64,000 nucleotides of DNA, taken from positions 1,674,001 through 1,738,000 of the forward strand of contig OZ241330.1 in assembly GCA_965200045.1 (NCBI GenBank), read 5' to 3'. A program made the position numbers and the translations under genes. This DNA is from Bin25 sp026709415. GTDB lineage: Bacteria > Bacteroidota > Bacteroidia > Flavobacteriales > Flavobacteriaceae. The notes beneath the pieces were generated by a model. The model saw nothing but the letters and a program-made list of their open reading frames with translations. It did no database searches and was not told the origin of the DNA. Shown one piece after another: positions 45,442 through 55,100 of this stretch. Position 1 is the first letter of the stretch. Each line of letters starts with the position of its first letter.

Positions 45442-46740
45442 TCAAACATTTCGCTTGATTGTTTTTTGCTTTGTGTGATTTGATATGAAATACGTAATCA
45501 AACCTGTTCCTACAAACAAAAGTCCAATAAGACTTTCGTGGGGTCTTTCGTATAGCATGTAACTCAAAATCCAAATACTAAAAAGAATAAATGCGATTTG
45601 CAAAAAGGGTTTCAATGGACTTTTAAATGCCTCTTTTCGACCTTTTAACCAAAAGATAGAAGTTACGGTTAAGGTTCCCATCAATTGTAACACAAAACTG
45701 GCATAAAGTAGCACTTGTTCAAACGTTCCCGTGATGACTAAAATAACACTGATTAAAGCTTGAAGCCAAAGAGCCCTAACAGGTATGGTATTCTTATTTT
45801 TAATTCCGATGGGCTTCCATAACGAATAGTCTTTGGCCATGGCACTAGTGATCCTAGAACCGATCCATAGATAACCACTTACGGTGGCAATCAATTGAAT
45901 AGCAATGAAATAACTAATCCATCTACCGCCGCTGGGGCCTAATAAATTCGTAAAAGAGATAAAAGCGATTTCAACCTTTCCACTCATTTGGTTCACGCTA
46001 GCATGTCTAAGAAAAACAATTTGTAACAAAACATAGAATACGGTCACCAAAATAGTCCCCGTCAATAATGCTTTTGGTAGGTTTCTTCTAGGATCTCTAA
46101 TCTCTTCCACAATATATGCGGCAGCATTCCAGCCGGTGTAGGCATAAGTCACATAGAGAAGCGAAATGGCAAAACCAGGCAGCCATAATTCGCTTTTCCA
46201 AGAGTTGGTGAAATTTAATGCTGTATCGACAGTTGGAATAAAATAAAATCCAACGGCAATAAGGATCAAGACAAAGGCCAATTTCACTATGGTTGATATA
46301 TTTTGAAATTTTCCGCTTTGGCCAACGCTAAAAGAGTGCACTGCGGCTAATGCCAAGATGATGAAGATGCCAAACCAATCATTAAAGATGGCTGGATTAA
46401 TTGGGTTCAAATAACTTTTCATTGCCATCACAGAAATGGCGATCGGGGCTGTGAAACCAACCGTAACAGAAATCCAAGCATATAGATAGCCAGCCAAAGG
46501 GTGTAATAGCTTCGAAAGGAATATATAATCGCCTCCTGATTCATCAAAATTGGTTCCTAGTTCAGCATAAGTGAAGGCTCCTATTAAAGCTAGGAGCCCT
46601 CCTATGATCCATATGAAAACAATACTCCAAGTATTCTGAACATCGACTAATTGATATCCCAAGCTTGTGAATACTCCAGTGCCAATCATATTGGAAATAA
46701 CCAAACCGACTGCCGTTTTCCAACCTATTTTATTTTTCAA
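45442..46740 (-). CDS. APC-family amino acid permease
   Basis: 432 residues with about 12 hydrophobic spans. The N-terminal helix VGLVISNMIGTGVFTSLG has the APC GxG(I/V)F signature; IGGLLALIGAFTYAELG follows, and EEIRDPRRNLPKALLTGT (about 211) is typical of the family. Start is TTG at 46740, as an in-frame stop lies just upstream. Third gene of a minus-strand set after the unknown 440-residue protein and the TonB receptor, 47 bases behind the receptor. Suggests import of an amino-acid-like compound across the inner membrane. Confidence 0.88.
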   Translation of the reverse strand: MKNKIGWKTAVGLVISNMIGTGVFTSLGYQLVDVQNTWSIVFIWIIGGLLALIGAFTYAELGTNFDESGGDYIFLSKLLHPLAGYLYAWISVTVGFTAPIAISVMAMKSYLNPINPAIFNDWFGIFIILALAAVHSFSVGQSGKFQNISTIVKLAFVLILIAVGFYFIPTVDTALNFTNSWKSELWLPGFAISLLYVTYAYTGWNAAAYIVEEIRDPRRNLPKALLTGTILVTVFYVLLQIVFLRHASVNQMSGKVEIAFISFTNLLGPSGGRWISYFIAIQLIATVSGYLWIGSRITSAMAKDYSLWKPIGIKNKNTIPVRALWLQALISVILVITGTFEQVLLYASFVLQLMGTLTVTSIFWLKGRKEAFKSPLKPFLQIAFILFSIWILSYMLYERPHESLIGLLFVGTGLITYFISNHTKQKTIKRNV

Positions 46741-46787
46741 TATTTAGTTATTTCCATGGATGTTTTTTGTTTGCGAATATTGAAAAT

Positions 46788-49412
46788 TTATAGTTGATAA
46801 TTCAATCTCACAAAATAGAATGCGCCAGTAGTTCCCATTTGTACGGGGGCATACTTGAAGACTCCAAAGTAACTGTTTTCAAATATTTGTTCATCTGGGA
46901 ACACATTAAATATATTGTTTGCTCCTATGGTTAAGGAAATCAAGTCATTCAATTGATATGACCCTGTTAGATCCGTAGTGATTTTCGATGAATGCTCTTG
47001 AACATCCCCGAAAGGAAAACCATCTCTAGTCACTTTGCCCCACAGTGTGTTTCTAAGTTTCCAACCAAGTTTTCCACCAGTTTTATCAATGGTTAAAATG
47101 CCTTTATCTTGTGGATTATTTGTTTCAATCAAACTTCTTTCTTGAGAACCAAAATAAACATCTTCTTGGCCTTTGAAAATGGCGGGGATATCGTTGAGGG
47201 TTTCATCAACCTCGGTTTGATTATGATTGTATAATAACGAGATATTCAAATGACCTTGATTTAAAGGTACTTTATAGTTCAGAACGAAGTCAACCCCCTT
47301 GGTCGAAGTATTTATTGCATTGGTGAAAAATCTGGCAGAAGAAACACCAAGCGGTTTTAAAATAGCCTGCAATTCATCAATCGGATCCCCAAAAACATCA
47401 TTACCCAATGCGCCCGTATAAACAATTCGATCATCTACATTGACTTGGTAAGTATCCAATGTCAACTCAAAATTATTGGAAAATTTTGCGGTTAAACCAA
47501 GGCTTAAAGTCAATGAAGTTTCTTCTTTTAGCTTGGAGATGCCTAATTCATTGGCTATGTCACTATCATTTCTAAACGTACCGCCATTGATTAGATTGCC
47601 GTCGACCAATACGGTGGCAATGTTGTTAAAATATTCTTGATGCAATGATGGGGCTCTAAAACCAGTTCCAACAGCTCCTCTTAAAGAAAAATTGTCAGCC
47701 AATCGATATCGAGTAGCAAATTTACCATTGAGTGTGCTTCCGAAATCGCTATAGTTTTCAAAGCGTCCAGCAATCCCAATTAAAAATTGTTTGGTTAGAT
47801 TGAATTCAAAATCAGTATAGATTGCCAAGGAAGCCCTTCCTTCATCCAGTTCATTGTCAGGAGAAAAACCAGGGAATGATTGTGCTCCATTTCCAATATA
47901 AGACCCTTCTTCCCCCGGATGGATGCTATAATTTTCCAATCGATATTCAGCACCAAATGCTATTCCCAGACCACTCAATATATTTTCATTGAATCGTGAG
48001 ATGTCGATGTTGATAGTGTTTTGAAAAAAGGCATGTCCACCTGCTTCAAATGAAGTTGGTCCATTGGGACCTAGCGCATCGTTTACGGTATTAGTGACGG
48101 AATAATCAAATTTATTATGACCAATTGTGTTGCTGATATCAAAATGCCATTCGCCAAATTTTGTTTTGAATCCAGTAATCAAAGAAAGGTCGGTAATATG
48201 AGATTCTAAAACAGGTTGGAATCCATTAGGAAAGATTTCCAAAGTATGCTGCTCAGAGGGTAATCTTCGGAATCCGAATCCATCACCGGATCTAAAATTT
48301 CCTCCACCTGCTGCATAGAATTTACCACGCTCACTATTTGGAACTTCCAGATTGGTAAATAACTGTATGTTTGAAATGCCGGCATCTCCAATCTGAAAGT
48401 TAAAATCATCACGAGTCAAACCAGCAGCAGCGATTAATTCATCATCTTTTTTTCTAGCTCCATCATTTGAAAATGGATAAGCAAAGAAATTACCCAACTC
48501 GGATTGATCGTAGATCACTAGCTCATGATTCTGAGTTCGGGTTGTTTTTGCTCGATTGTCAAATTCAGCCGTTAGATTGATAAATCCATCATCGCCGATT
48601 TTAGTGCCATAGTTTAGGTTGATGTTTGCGGTTTGACCATCCCCTTCTGAAGTAAAACCGTAAGTAGCCACGGCTTGTAGTCCAATATTTTTTTTCAATA
48701 TGATATTGATAACACCAGCAATGGCATCGGAACCATATTGTGCTGCAGCCCCATCTCTGAGCACCTCGATTCGATCAATTGCAGATGTTGGAATGGAAGA
48801 TAAGTCTGTTCCAACAGATCCATTACCAAAGGTCCCTTGATTATTTAGTAATGAGGTGGTGTGTCTTCTTTTACCATTGACAAGCACTAAAACCTGATCG
48901 GGCCCCAAACCTCTTAAAGAAGCAGGATCTATATGTTCTGTTCCATCAGAAGATGATTGTCTGATGGAATTGAAAGAAGGCACGATGTTCGATAGAAAGT
49001 CATTGGCCGTCGTTTGTGCTGTTAGCAGTCGAGTCGATGCGACATCTATAACGTCTACAGCCACTGGAGTTTCTAACTTCGTTTGTCTTGGGTTTCGACT
49101 ACCGACAAGGACAACTTCTGATATGGATTCAGCAGATTCTGACAAAATAACTACTAAGTCCTTTGTCCCTGAAATTCTTTGAGTTTCATAACCAAGAATA
49201 GAGAATACGAGTATGGAATTTTCAATACTTGTGGTGATTGAAAACCGTCCATCAAAATCGGATGTTGTTCCAGTAGTTGTCCCTTCTACCTTAATGTTGA
49301 CACCAGCTAAAGGCTGGTTTTCTGAATCAACGACTTTACCGTTGAATGTGTTTTGAGCGAATAAACTAGGGGTAAATCCGATCAGTAAAAAGAGAATAAA
49401 TAATTGTTTCAT
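46788..49412 (-). CDS. TonB-dependent outer-membrane receptor
   Basis: 874 residues. Signal peptide MKQLFILFLLIGFTPSLFA (before QNTF), a CarboxypepD_reg-like domain (residues about 22-100, GKVVDSENQPLAGVNIKVEG), a plug domain with SLRGLGPDQVLVLVNGKRRH and IDRIEVLRDGAAAQYGSDAI (about 210), and a beta-barrel with RYRLADNFSLRGAVGTGFRA near 570, ending GAFYFVRLNYQL. It imports a small ligand. No SusD partner is adjacent, so it is not a Sus-type pair. Transcribed 43 bases after the unknown protein gene. Confidence 0.92.
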   Translation of the reverse strand: MKQLFILFLLIGFTPSLFAQNTFNGKVVDSENQPLAGVNIKVEGTTTGTTSDFDGRFSITTSIENSILVFSILGYETQRISGTKDLVVILSESAESISEVVLVGSRNPRQTKLETPVAVDVIDVASTRLLTAQTTANDFLSNIVPSFNSIRQSSSDGTEHIDPASLRGLGPDQVLVLVNGKRRHTTSLLNNQGTFGNGSVGTDLSSIPTSAIDRIEVLRDGAAAQYGSDAIAGVINIILKKNIGLQAVATYGFTSEGDGQTANINLNYGTKIGDDGFINLTAEFDNRAKTTRTQNHELVIYDQSELGNFFAYPFSNDGARKKDDELIAAAGLTRDDFNFQIGDAGISNIQLFTNLEVPNSERGKFYAAGGGNFRSGDGFGFRRLPSEQHTLEIFPNGFQPVLESHITDLSLITGFKTKFGEWHFDISNTIGHNKFDYSVTNTVNDALGPNGPTSFEAGGHAFFQNTINIDISRFNENILSGLGIAFGAEYRLENYSIHPGEEGSYIGNGAQSFPGFSPDNELDEGRASLAIYTDFEFNLTKQFLIGIAGRFENYSDFGSTLNGKFATRYRLADNFSLRGAVGTGFRAPSLHQEYFNNIATVLVDGNLINGGTFRNDSDIANELGISKLKEETSLTLSLGLTAKFSNNFELTLDTYQVNVDDRIVYTGALGNDVFGDPIDELQAILKPLGVSSARFFTNAINTSTKGVDFVLNYKVPLNQGHLNISLLYNHNQTEVDETLNDIPAIFKGQEDVYFGSQERSLIETNNPQDKGILTIDKTGGKLGWKLRNTLWGKVTRDGFPFGDVQEHSSKITTDLTGSYQLNDLISLTIGANNIFNVFPDEQIFENSYFGVFKYAPVQMGTTGAFYFVRLNYQL

Positions 49413-49455
49413 TTAAATTTTTTTTTGTGATTAAATTTTATTTATAAGTTGAATA

Positions 49456-50778
49456 TTATCTGTTTTTTGAAATTTTGACACGAGTCCCTATGGGCATTTT
49501 CTGAATATAAAATGCATAGTCATTAAAACTTGATTTGTTCCATGATTTTCCGACTTCTGGAAGTATGTAGCCATTTAAACCACGACTAGAGCCATTGATT
49601 ATCGTATCCTTGCCACTATGTTTACCAAGATGCTCCGTGATGATTAATACTCGAGTATCAATCAGTTCATGAGTATCGGGATGAAAAAATTCAGCTTTGA
49701 CCTCAGAATCTAATGGCACTCCTAGATAACGTGAAATTCCTAAAATACCGTCTGGATGGTAAGACAAAGATTTCGCATTTAAAAAGTGATCTGGGTTAAC
49801 TAGAATAACTTCATCCTTTTGAATTGCAAGCTTTGGAATCTGTTTGTCAACATCCACTTTGGTAACTACAAAACCAGGAGGGCAACCCCCCTTTGTTATG
49901 GCACAAAGTGATTGAGGGATAACAAAGTATTTTAACGAGCGAAATTGGGTTCCTTGGCTTAGGTCCGATAGTTTGGGATGGTTTGGAACTCCTTTGATAA
50001 TAAATAGATCATCGATGGATTCTCGAAATGGGATGAAAGCATCATTGTCTACACCAATGACGTTATGTACGGTATTTGTTTTTGAATCCCTGACTCTTGC
50101 CCAAAGACAATCAGAGCCTTTTGCGTTTTCGTGACCCGCAAACTTTGCACGACTTGCATTATTCACCAAAATATGAACCGATCGATAAATTTTGTTTGAA
50201 TGATATTCCGATTCTAGTTCCGCTCGACTACCAAGAAAATCAATAATCTGACTGCCAGATTGTAGACTTCTACCTGGTATAGAACTAATGTAACCGGCCA
50301 CTTGAACATTTACGCCATATCGCTCGTTGATGATTCCATAATGATCTTGAATTTTTGATTTAGCGATATCGCCATCTTTGATTGAATCAGAAAAGTAGAG
50401 TACTTTTTTGCTGTTTGAATTGGCGTGCAATAATTCTATGATTCCTCTAACAATTAATTCTTTGGGTACACTATCGAGTAAACCTTGTTTTATCGCTAGA
50501 GCCGATTTGAGAACTAGCATATATCGACTCTCCTGAGTTGTATTTATAGGAAGTTGCGATAAACCCTTTAAATAGTGGTTAATCTCAGCTTCATGGATTT
50601 TATTGACAAAGGCATTCCACAAAGAGCTGGCTCGTTTTAATTCGTTTTTGTGTTGAAGCACTATTGAATTTGATTTTGCATTTGTTGTTTGATGCGTCAA
50701 TGAATGAATGATATCTTCATCATAGCTCCAGTCAAGATTGGAAAGCTCATTTAGTCTTTGTTTAATATTGTTTGCCAT
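49456..50778 (-). CDS. Unrecognised cytosolic protein, 440 residues
   Basis: I do not recognise this gene. No signal peptide or clear membrane helix. The first 120 residues look helical; from about 125 alternating hydrophobic strands suggest an alpha/beta fold (KKVLYFSDSIKDGDI; GVNVQVAGYISSIPGRSLQS; SVHILVNNASRAKFAG). Three cysteines occur (224, 292, 299), the last two in SLCAITKGGCPPGF. Other distinctive segments: GVPNHPKLSDLSQGTQFRSL (about 263) and SYHPDGILGISRYLGVPLDS. First of a minus-strand set with a TonB receptor and an APC permease, gap 43 bases. The set points to handling of an imported compound, but nothing says which. Confidence 0.8.
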   Translation of the reverse strand: MANNIKQRLNELSNLDWSYDEDIIHSLTHQTTNAKSNSIVLQHKNELKRASSLWNAFVNKIHEAEINHYLKGLSQLPINTTQESRYMLVLKSALAIKQGLLDSVPKELIVRGIIELLHANSNSKKVLYFSDSIKDGDIAKSKIQDHYGIINERYGVNVQVAGYISSIPGRSLQSGSQIIDFLGSRAELESEYHSNKIYRSVHILVNNASRAKFAGHENAKGSDCLWARVRDSKTNTVHNVIGVDNDAFIPFRESIDDLFIIKGVPNHPKLSDLSQGTQFRSLKYFVIPQSLCAITKGGCPPGFVVTKVDVDKQIPKLAIQKDEVILVNPDHFLNAKSLSYHPDGILGISRYLGVPLDSEVKAEFFHPDTHELIDTRVLIITEHLGKHSGKDTIINGSSRGLNGYILPEVGKSWNKSSFNDYAFYIQKMPIGTRVKISKNR

Positions 50779-51038
50779 TTTGAATTGAATTTGTTTTGAT
50801 CTTTAAACTCGACGTTTAAAAATTGCAGCACTATTTGGTTCGGGTTTATAAAGTTGAATCTTCATTTTTTTTCATTAGGTTTAAATAATGGGGTCTTGAT
50901 TTCATTTGATTTTAAAAACCTTCTTTTAGCATATTACTTCACTGAGATTCAGCGTGAAATTTTAAAATGATTTTCAACTCAAACAACATTTTGCATTAAA
51001 TAAAACAAGAAAATCAAGTGCAAATAATCAACTTCACT

Positions 51039-51105
51039 GGTTATAACTCCTTTTATAACCGAAAAATCCTAGGACTTTCATTAGAAAAGTAAAACACTAC
51101 TTTTC
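51039..51105. other. Pair of perfect hairpins upstream of the unknown-protein gene
   Basis: First hairpin: GGTTATAA (51039-51046), 6-base loop, TTATAACC (51053-51060), 8 bp perfect. Second: GAAAAGTA (51084-51091), 6-base loop, TACTTTTC (51098-51105), 8 bp perfect. Both sit in a gene-free stretch (50779-51483), about 260-330 bases upstream of the minus-strand start at 50778. No tail typical of terminators. Could be an RNA leader structure or a protein-binding site. Confidence 0.5.
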
Positions 51106-51150
51106 CTATCTTATTCAAAATGTTATGTTAAGATTGATTTATAAACAAAA

Positions 51151-51184
51151 AACTCCTTTTGGCATAGCTACTACCAAAGGAGTT
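51151..51184 (-). terminator. Intrinsic terminator-like hairpin, minus strand
   Basis: AACTCCTTTGG (51184 side) pairs with CCAAAAGGAGTT, with one bulged base, and the minus-strand product continues TTTTG-TTT, a usable T-run. It could end the DoxX transcript, whose stop is about 300 bases upstream on the same strand. The rest of the 50779-51483 gap holds only a plus-strand 63-codon frame (51238-51429) without support. Confidence 0.5.
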
Positions 51185-51483
51185 CAAAATTTGTTTGTTT
51201 TTATTTCAGTTAGTAGCAAAGACACAGGTATGATGACATGCAAAACATGGTGATCATCATCATTGATAAAGATTGGTTATCCAAGGTCTTGACTACTTTG
51301 AAGCCCATCGATTTAAAGCGGGGCAAACTTATATCAATTGGAGTTTTAAAATGCCTTTCCGATAAAATAAAATTAATGAGAAGTCGAATTCTTTTTAGAA
51401 AAAGCTCTCACATGATGGAAGATTTTTGAAAGAGATTCGGTTTTGATGAGTTGCGATATACCGTCACGAAGCTAACAGTCTTT

Positions 51484-51936
51484 TCATGGTTTGATCCAAA
51501 GAAGAGGCTTCCATTTTTTATGTTCTTTGGCGATTAACATCAAATTCACCAAAAAGTAAATTCCTGTTTGAATCACTTCATTGAGTTCGTCACCTTCTAG
51601 AAACACATGAAAAAGAAAAATATGCAGAGTAATGGGAATTAAAAATATGGCTCCGATAAAACTTGTGAATTGAAATAATAAAAGCAATCCTAAAATAATT
51701 TCTGAAAAAGCTAATAGTTCGTAAGCAAATCCAGTGACTTTCATGCCATTCATGTAAGCTGAGATGGCAAAATAGGTGTCTTTATTTGATTCGACGAGTT
51801 GAGTCAATTTTTCGACATGCTCTTGGGGTGTGGGAATGGGTTTTTTAAATTTTTCAGTTCCCGCATAGATCATTAATATCCCCAACCCTATGCGTAAAAC
51901 ACCATAAACTATTCTTATAATATTTTGTTTTGTCAT
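51484..51936 (-). CDS. DoxX-like small membrane protein
   Basis: 150 residues with four hydrophobic helices: IVYGVLRIGLGILMIYAGTE (first, containing the RxxLGxxMxxAGxxKF-type pattern typical of DoxX/MauE), ELLAFSEIILGLLLLFQF, IGAIFLIPITLHIFLFHVFL, and VIQTGIYFLVNLMLIA. DoxX-fold proteins are quinone- or redox-linked membrane proteins of uncertain function. Stands alone between the hairpin region and the HTCS gene. Confidence 0.75.
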   Translation of the reverse strand: MTKQNIIRIVYGVLRIGLGILMIYAGTEKFKKPIPTPQEHVEKLTQLVESNKDTYFAISAYMNGMKVTGFAYELLAFSEIILGLLLLFQFTSFIGAIFLIPITLHIFLFHVFLEGDELNEVIQTGIYFLVNLMLIAKEHKKWKPLLWIKP

Positions 51937-52147
51937 AATTGCCTTTTTAGTTTAAAATCCACAAAAATATTCCAAAATTCGAATCTTTTTTTAAAGACAA
52001 TCTTCTGTGAATTTATGTGCTGAACAATTTACAATAGGTGGTAGAGATAGCACTAGTAAAGGAGAAATTGCATGCGAAATGGGATGGATTTAGTATAAAA
52101 CTATTTGGAAATACAAGATAGTAGGGCACATATTTTGGATAAGTAAA

Positions 52148-55100
52148 TCAAGTGGTCAGAACTTGACTCTTTTTAAATTCTGTAGGCGTTTCACCATATT
52201 CTTGTTTAAAACAAGTACTGAAGTACTTGGGATTTGAAAACCCTGTCAAGTCACATATTTCGTTAATGTTATAATCACTTTTTTGAATTAAATCAGCAGC
52301 TCGCTTTAATCGCATTGATTTTACAAAATCGTTGATGTTTTGATTGGTCAATGCCTTCATTTTACGATACAGTGCAGAATGACTCATGGCTATATCCTTG
52401 GCAAGTGTGGATACGGCATACTTTTCATTGGACATATTCTTTTCGATCAGTTCCATGAGCTTTTCCAAGAACCGTTCATCGGTATTATTAATAGCTATGT
52501 CCATTGGTTTTAAGATAATTTCTTTTTTGAATTTTTTTCTTAAAAGTTCTCGGGATTCCAAAAGGTTGTTCAATCGCACACTTAATAGGTCTATGTTAAA
52601 GGGTTTGGTGAGGTAATCGTCAGCACCATAATCAAAACCTTCTATTATAAAAGTATTTGAGGCCCTTGCAGTGAGGAGTATGATGGGAATATGTGATGTT
52701 CTATAATCTGTTTTCAGTTTTTCACATAATTCGAGACCATTCATTTCGGGCATCATAATGTCGGAAATGATGATGTCTGGAACAATATCATAAGCTAGAT
52801 TCAAACCCTCCAAACCATTTTTAGCTATATTGACAATATACTTTTGTGAGAAATTGCTTTTCAAAAAGTTTCTCATTTCTTCATTGTCTTCAACGATTAG
52901 TAGTATGGGTTTTTCAACTAGATTGTTTTGATTTTTTGATGTGGATTGTAGTTCATTTGATTGATTTACAAGATTTTTAGTCTCCTTGTCAAGGGTTAAC
53001 TCCTTTTTAGTATAAACTTCTTTCGAAATGGGAAAGATTAAAGAGAATACAGTATTTGAATTTGGTATACTGTCTACGGTGATGGAGCCACGATGTAGTA
53101 CTGCTAAATTTTTAGTGATAGCCAAGCCCAATCCTGTACCCTGTTCAATGGTATTGTGCTCGGATTGGAAAAATCGGTTGAAAACCTTTTGTTGGTTCTT
53201 TTTAGTAATACCCCTTCCATCATCAGAAACTTTTATCAGCAGTTCTTTTTCGTTATTTAGGGTATGCACCTCAATGCTAACCGTAGTTTTGGCATACTTA
53301 AATGCGTTGGAAAGCAGGTTATAGACCATAATCTCCACTTTTTCAATATCCATCCAACATTTTCTAGGAATTTTGGAGAAGTCAGTTTTAAAAGTAACCT
53401 TCTTTTCTTTTGCGAATTGTTGAAAAGGAATGCATATTTCTTCAAAAAACAATTCAGTATCAATAGATGATACTTGTAATTTGCCAAGACCGGACTCTAT
53501 TTTTCTGAAATCCAAAATTTGATTGACAAGATTTAATAGACGTTGCCCATTGCGATTCATGGTCATAACGAGTTTGCTGGTTCTATTATTGTCAAATTTT
53601 GTTTTTCTAAGCTCTCCCAAGGGGGCTAAAATCAATGTCAAAGAAGTACGAAGTTCATGGGAAATTGAGGTAAAAAAACTTATTTTGGATTGATGGAGTT
53701 CTTGATCTTTTTCGTGGCTGAATTTTTCAATTAATAGCTGATTTTGCAATCTCACCCTATTTGTGATACTCTGGTAAACAAAATATATCAAACCACCAAA
53801 CAGCATTGTATAGATGAGATAAGCCCAATTAGTCTGCCACCAAATTGGGGTAATGGTTATGGCTATTGCCTTTTCAGCATATTTGGGTGCTTCACTAGTG
53901 GTTGTTTCATAAGCGCGAACCCTAAAAGTGTAATCTCCAGGTGGAGTATTGGAATAGGTGGTAAAATTTCTCTCTGATGAAGTGCCAATCCATCGTTCAT
54001 CAAGTCCCTCCAATTGATATTCGTATGTAATGCTATGGGGAGAGGGATGGCCTACAGAAGCGAATTCCAAGTCAAAATTATCCAAAAAGTACGGTAATCT
54101 TATATGTTTTTTATAGGTTATGGAAGTGTCCAATGGTACAATGCCTTCAATTTTTTGATGTACATTGACTTTATCATTGAACAATCTGAAACCGGTAAGT
54201 TTTAAATCGATAGGGGCATTTCTGGTTTCTAGATTTTCAGGAAAAAAAGCGACAAGCCCCTTTTTACTACCAAAGAACAATTCACCTTCTTTAGAAATGG
54301 CAATAGCACCCGATTCATAGTCATTGGTAGGCAAGCCGTCTTTTGTATTGTATGTCACTATTTTTTGTGTCCCACTTTTAAGATTGACGAGACCCTTATT
54401 TGTTGAAAACCAAAAGTCATCAAAATGGTCTTGTATTATACCGTATACAGAATTACTAGGAAACCCTTCTTCTGATCCAAAAGAAGTTATCTTTTTGGTT
54501 TTCATATTCAATCTATAAACTCCCTTACCTTCGCTAGCGATCCAAATGTTTCCCACTTTATCTTCATAAATATCTTTTATAGGGTGTTTCATTTCTGGTG
54601 GATTCTTGAACCCCAATTCTTTTAAGGTTAAAAACTTTTTCTTGGTTAAATCATAGAGTTGAATTCCTTTATCTAGAGTTCCTATCCATAATCTTTTGAA
54701 TTTATCGCATAATAATCGCAACAATTTATTTGAAACAAGGCCATGCTTATTTTCTTCATATTGAAAATTGAAATATTCATGCGATAGTTTATTGTATGAG
54801 AATAAACCTTGGTTGTAAGTGGCAATCCAAAGATTGCCGTTTTGATCATCAGCAAGGTCAAATACGGAAATAGGAGGTCCTTTGTAGTTAATCTTGGGCT
54901 GGATAAAAAAATCAGTCCCATCTTTTTTTAGTACAACGATACTTTTTGTAGGATTACCTATCCATAAATTTGATTCTCCATCTTCAAAGACGCTCATCAC
55001 AATATTGGAGGGGATGCTCCCCGACCTATTTGCGTTGTGGTGATAATTCGTAAAAGTCCTATTGGATAAATCGAACTTATCCAATCCACCGCCACCTGTC

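Noticed and set aside
51238..51429. 63-codon plus-strand frame in the hairpin gap
   Set aside because: No motif, no ribosome-site support and poor protein composition; likely chance.
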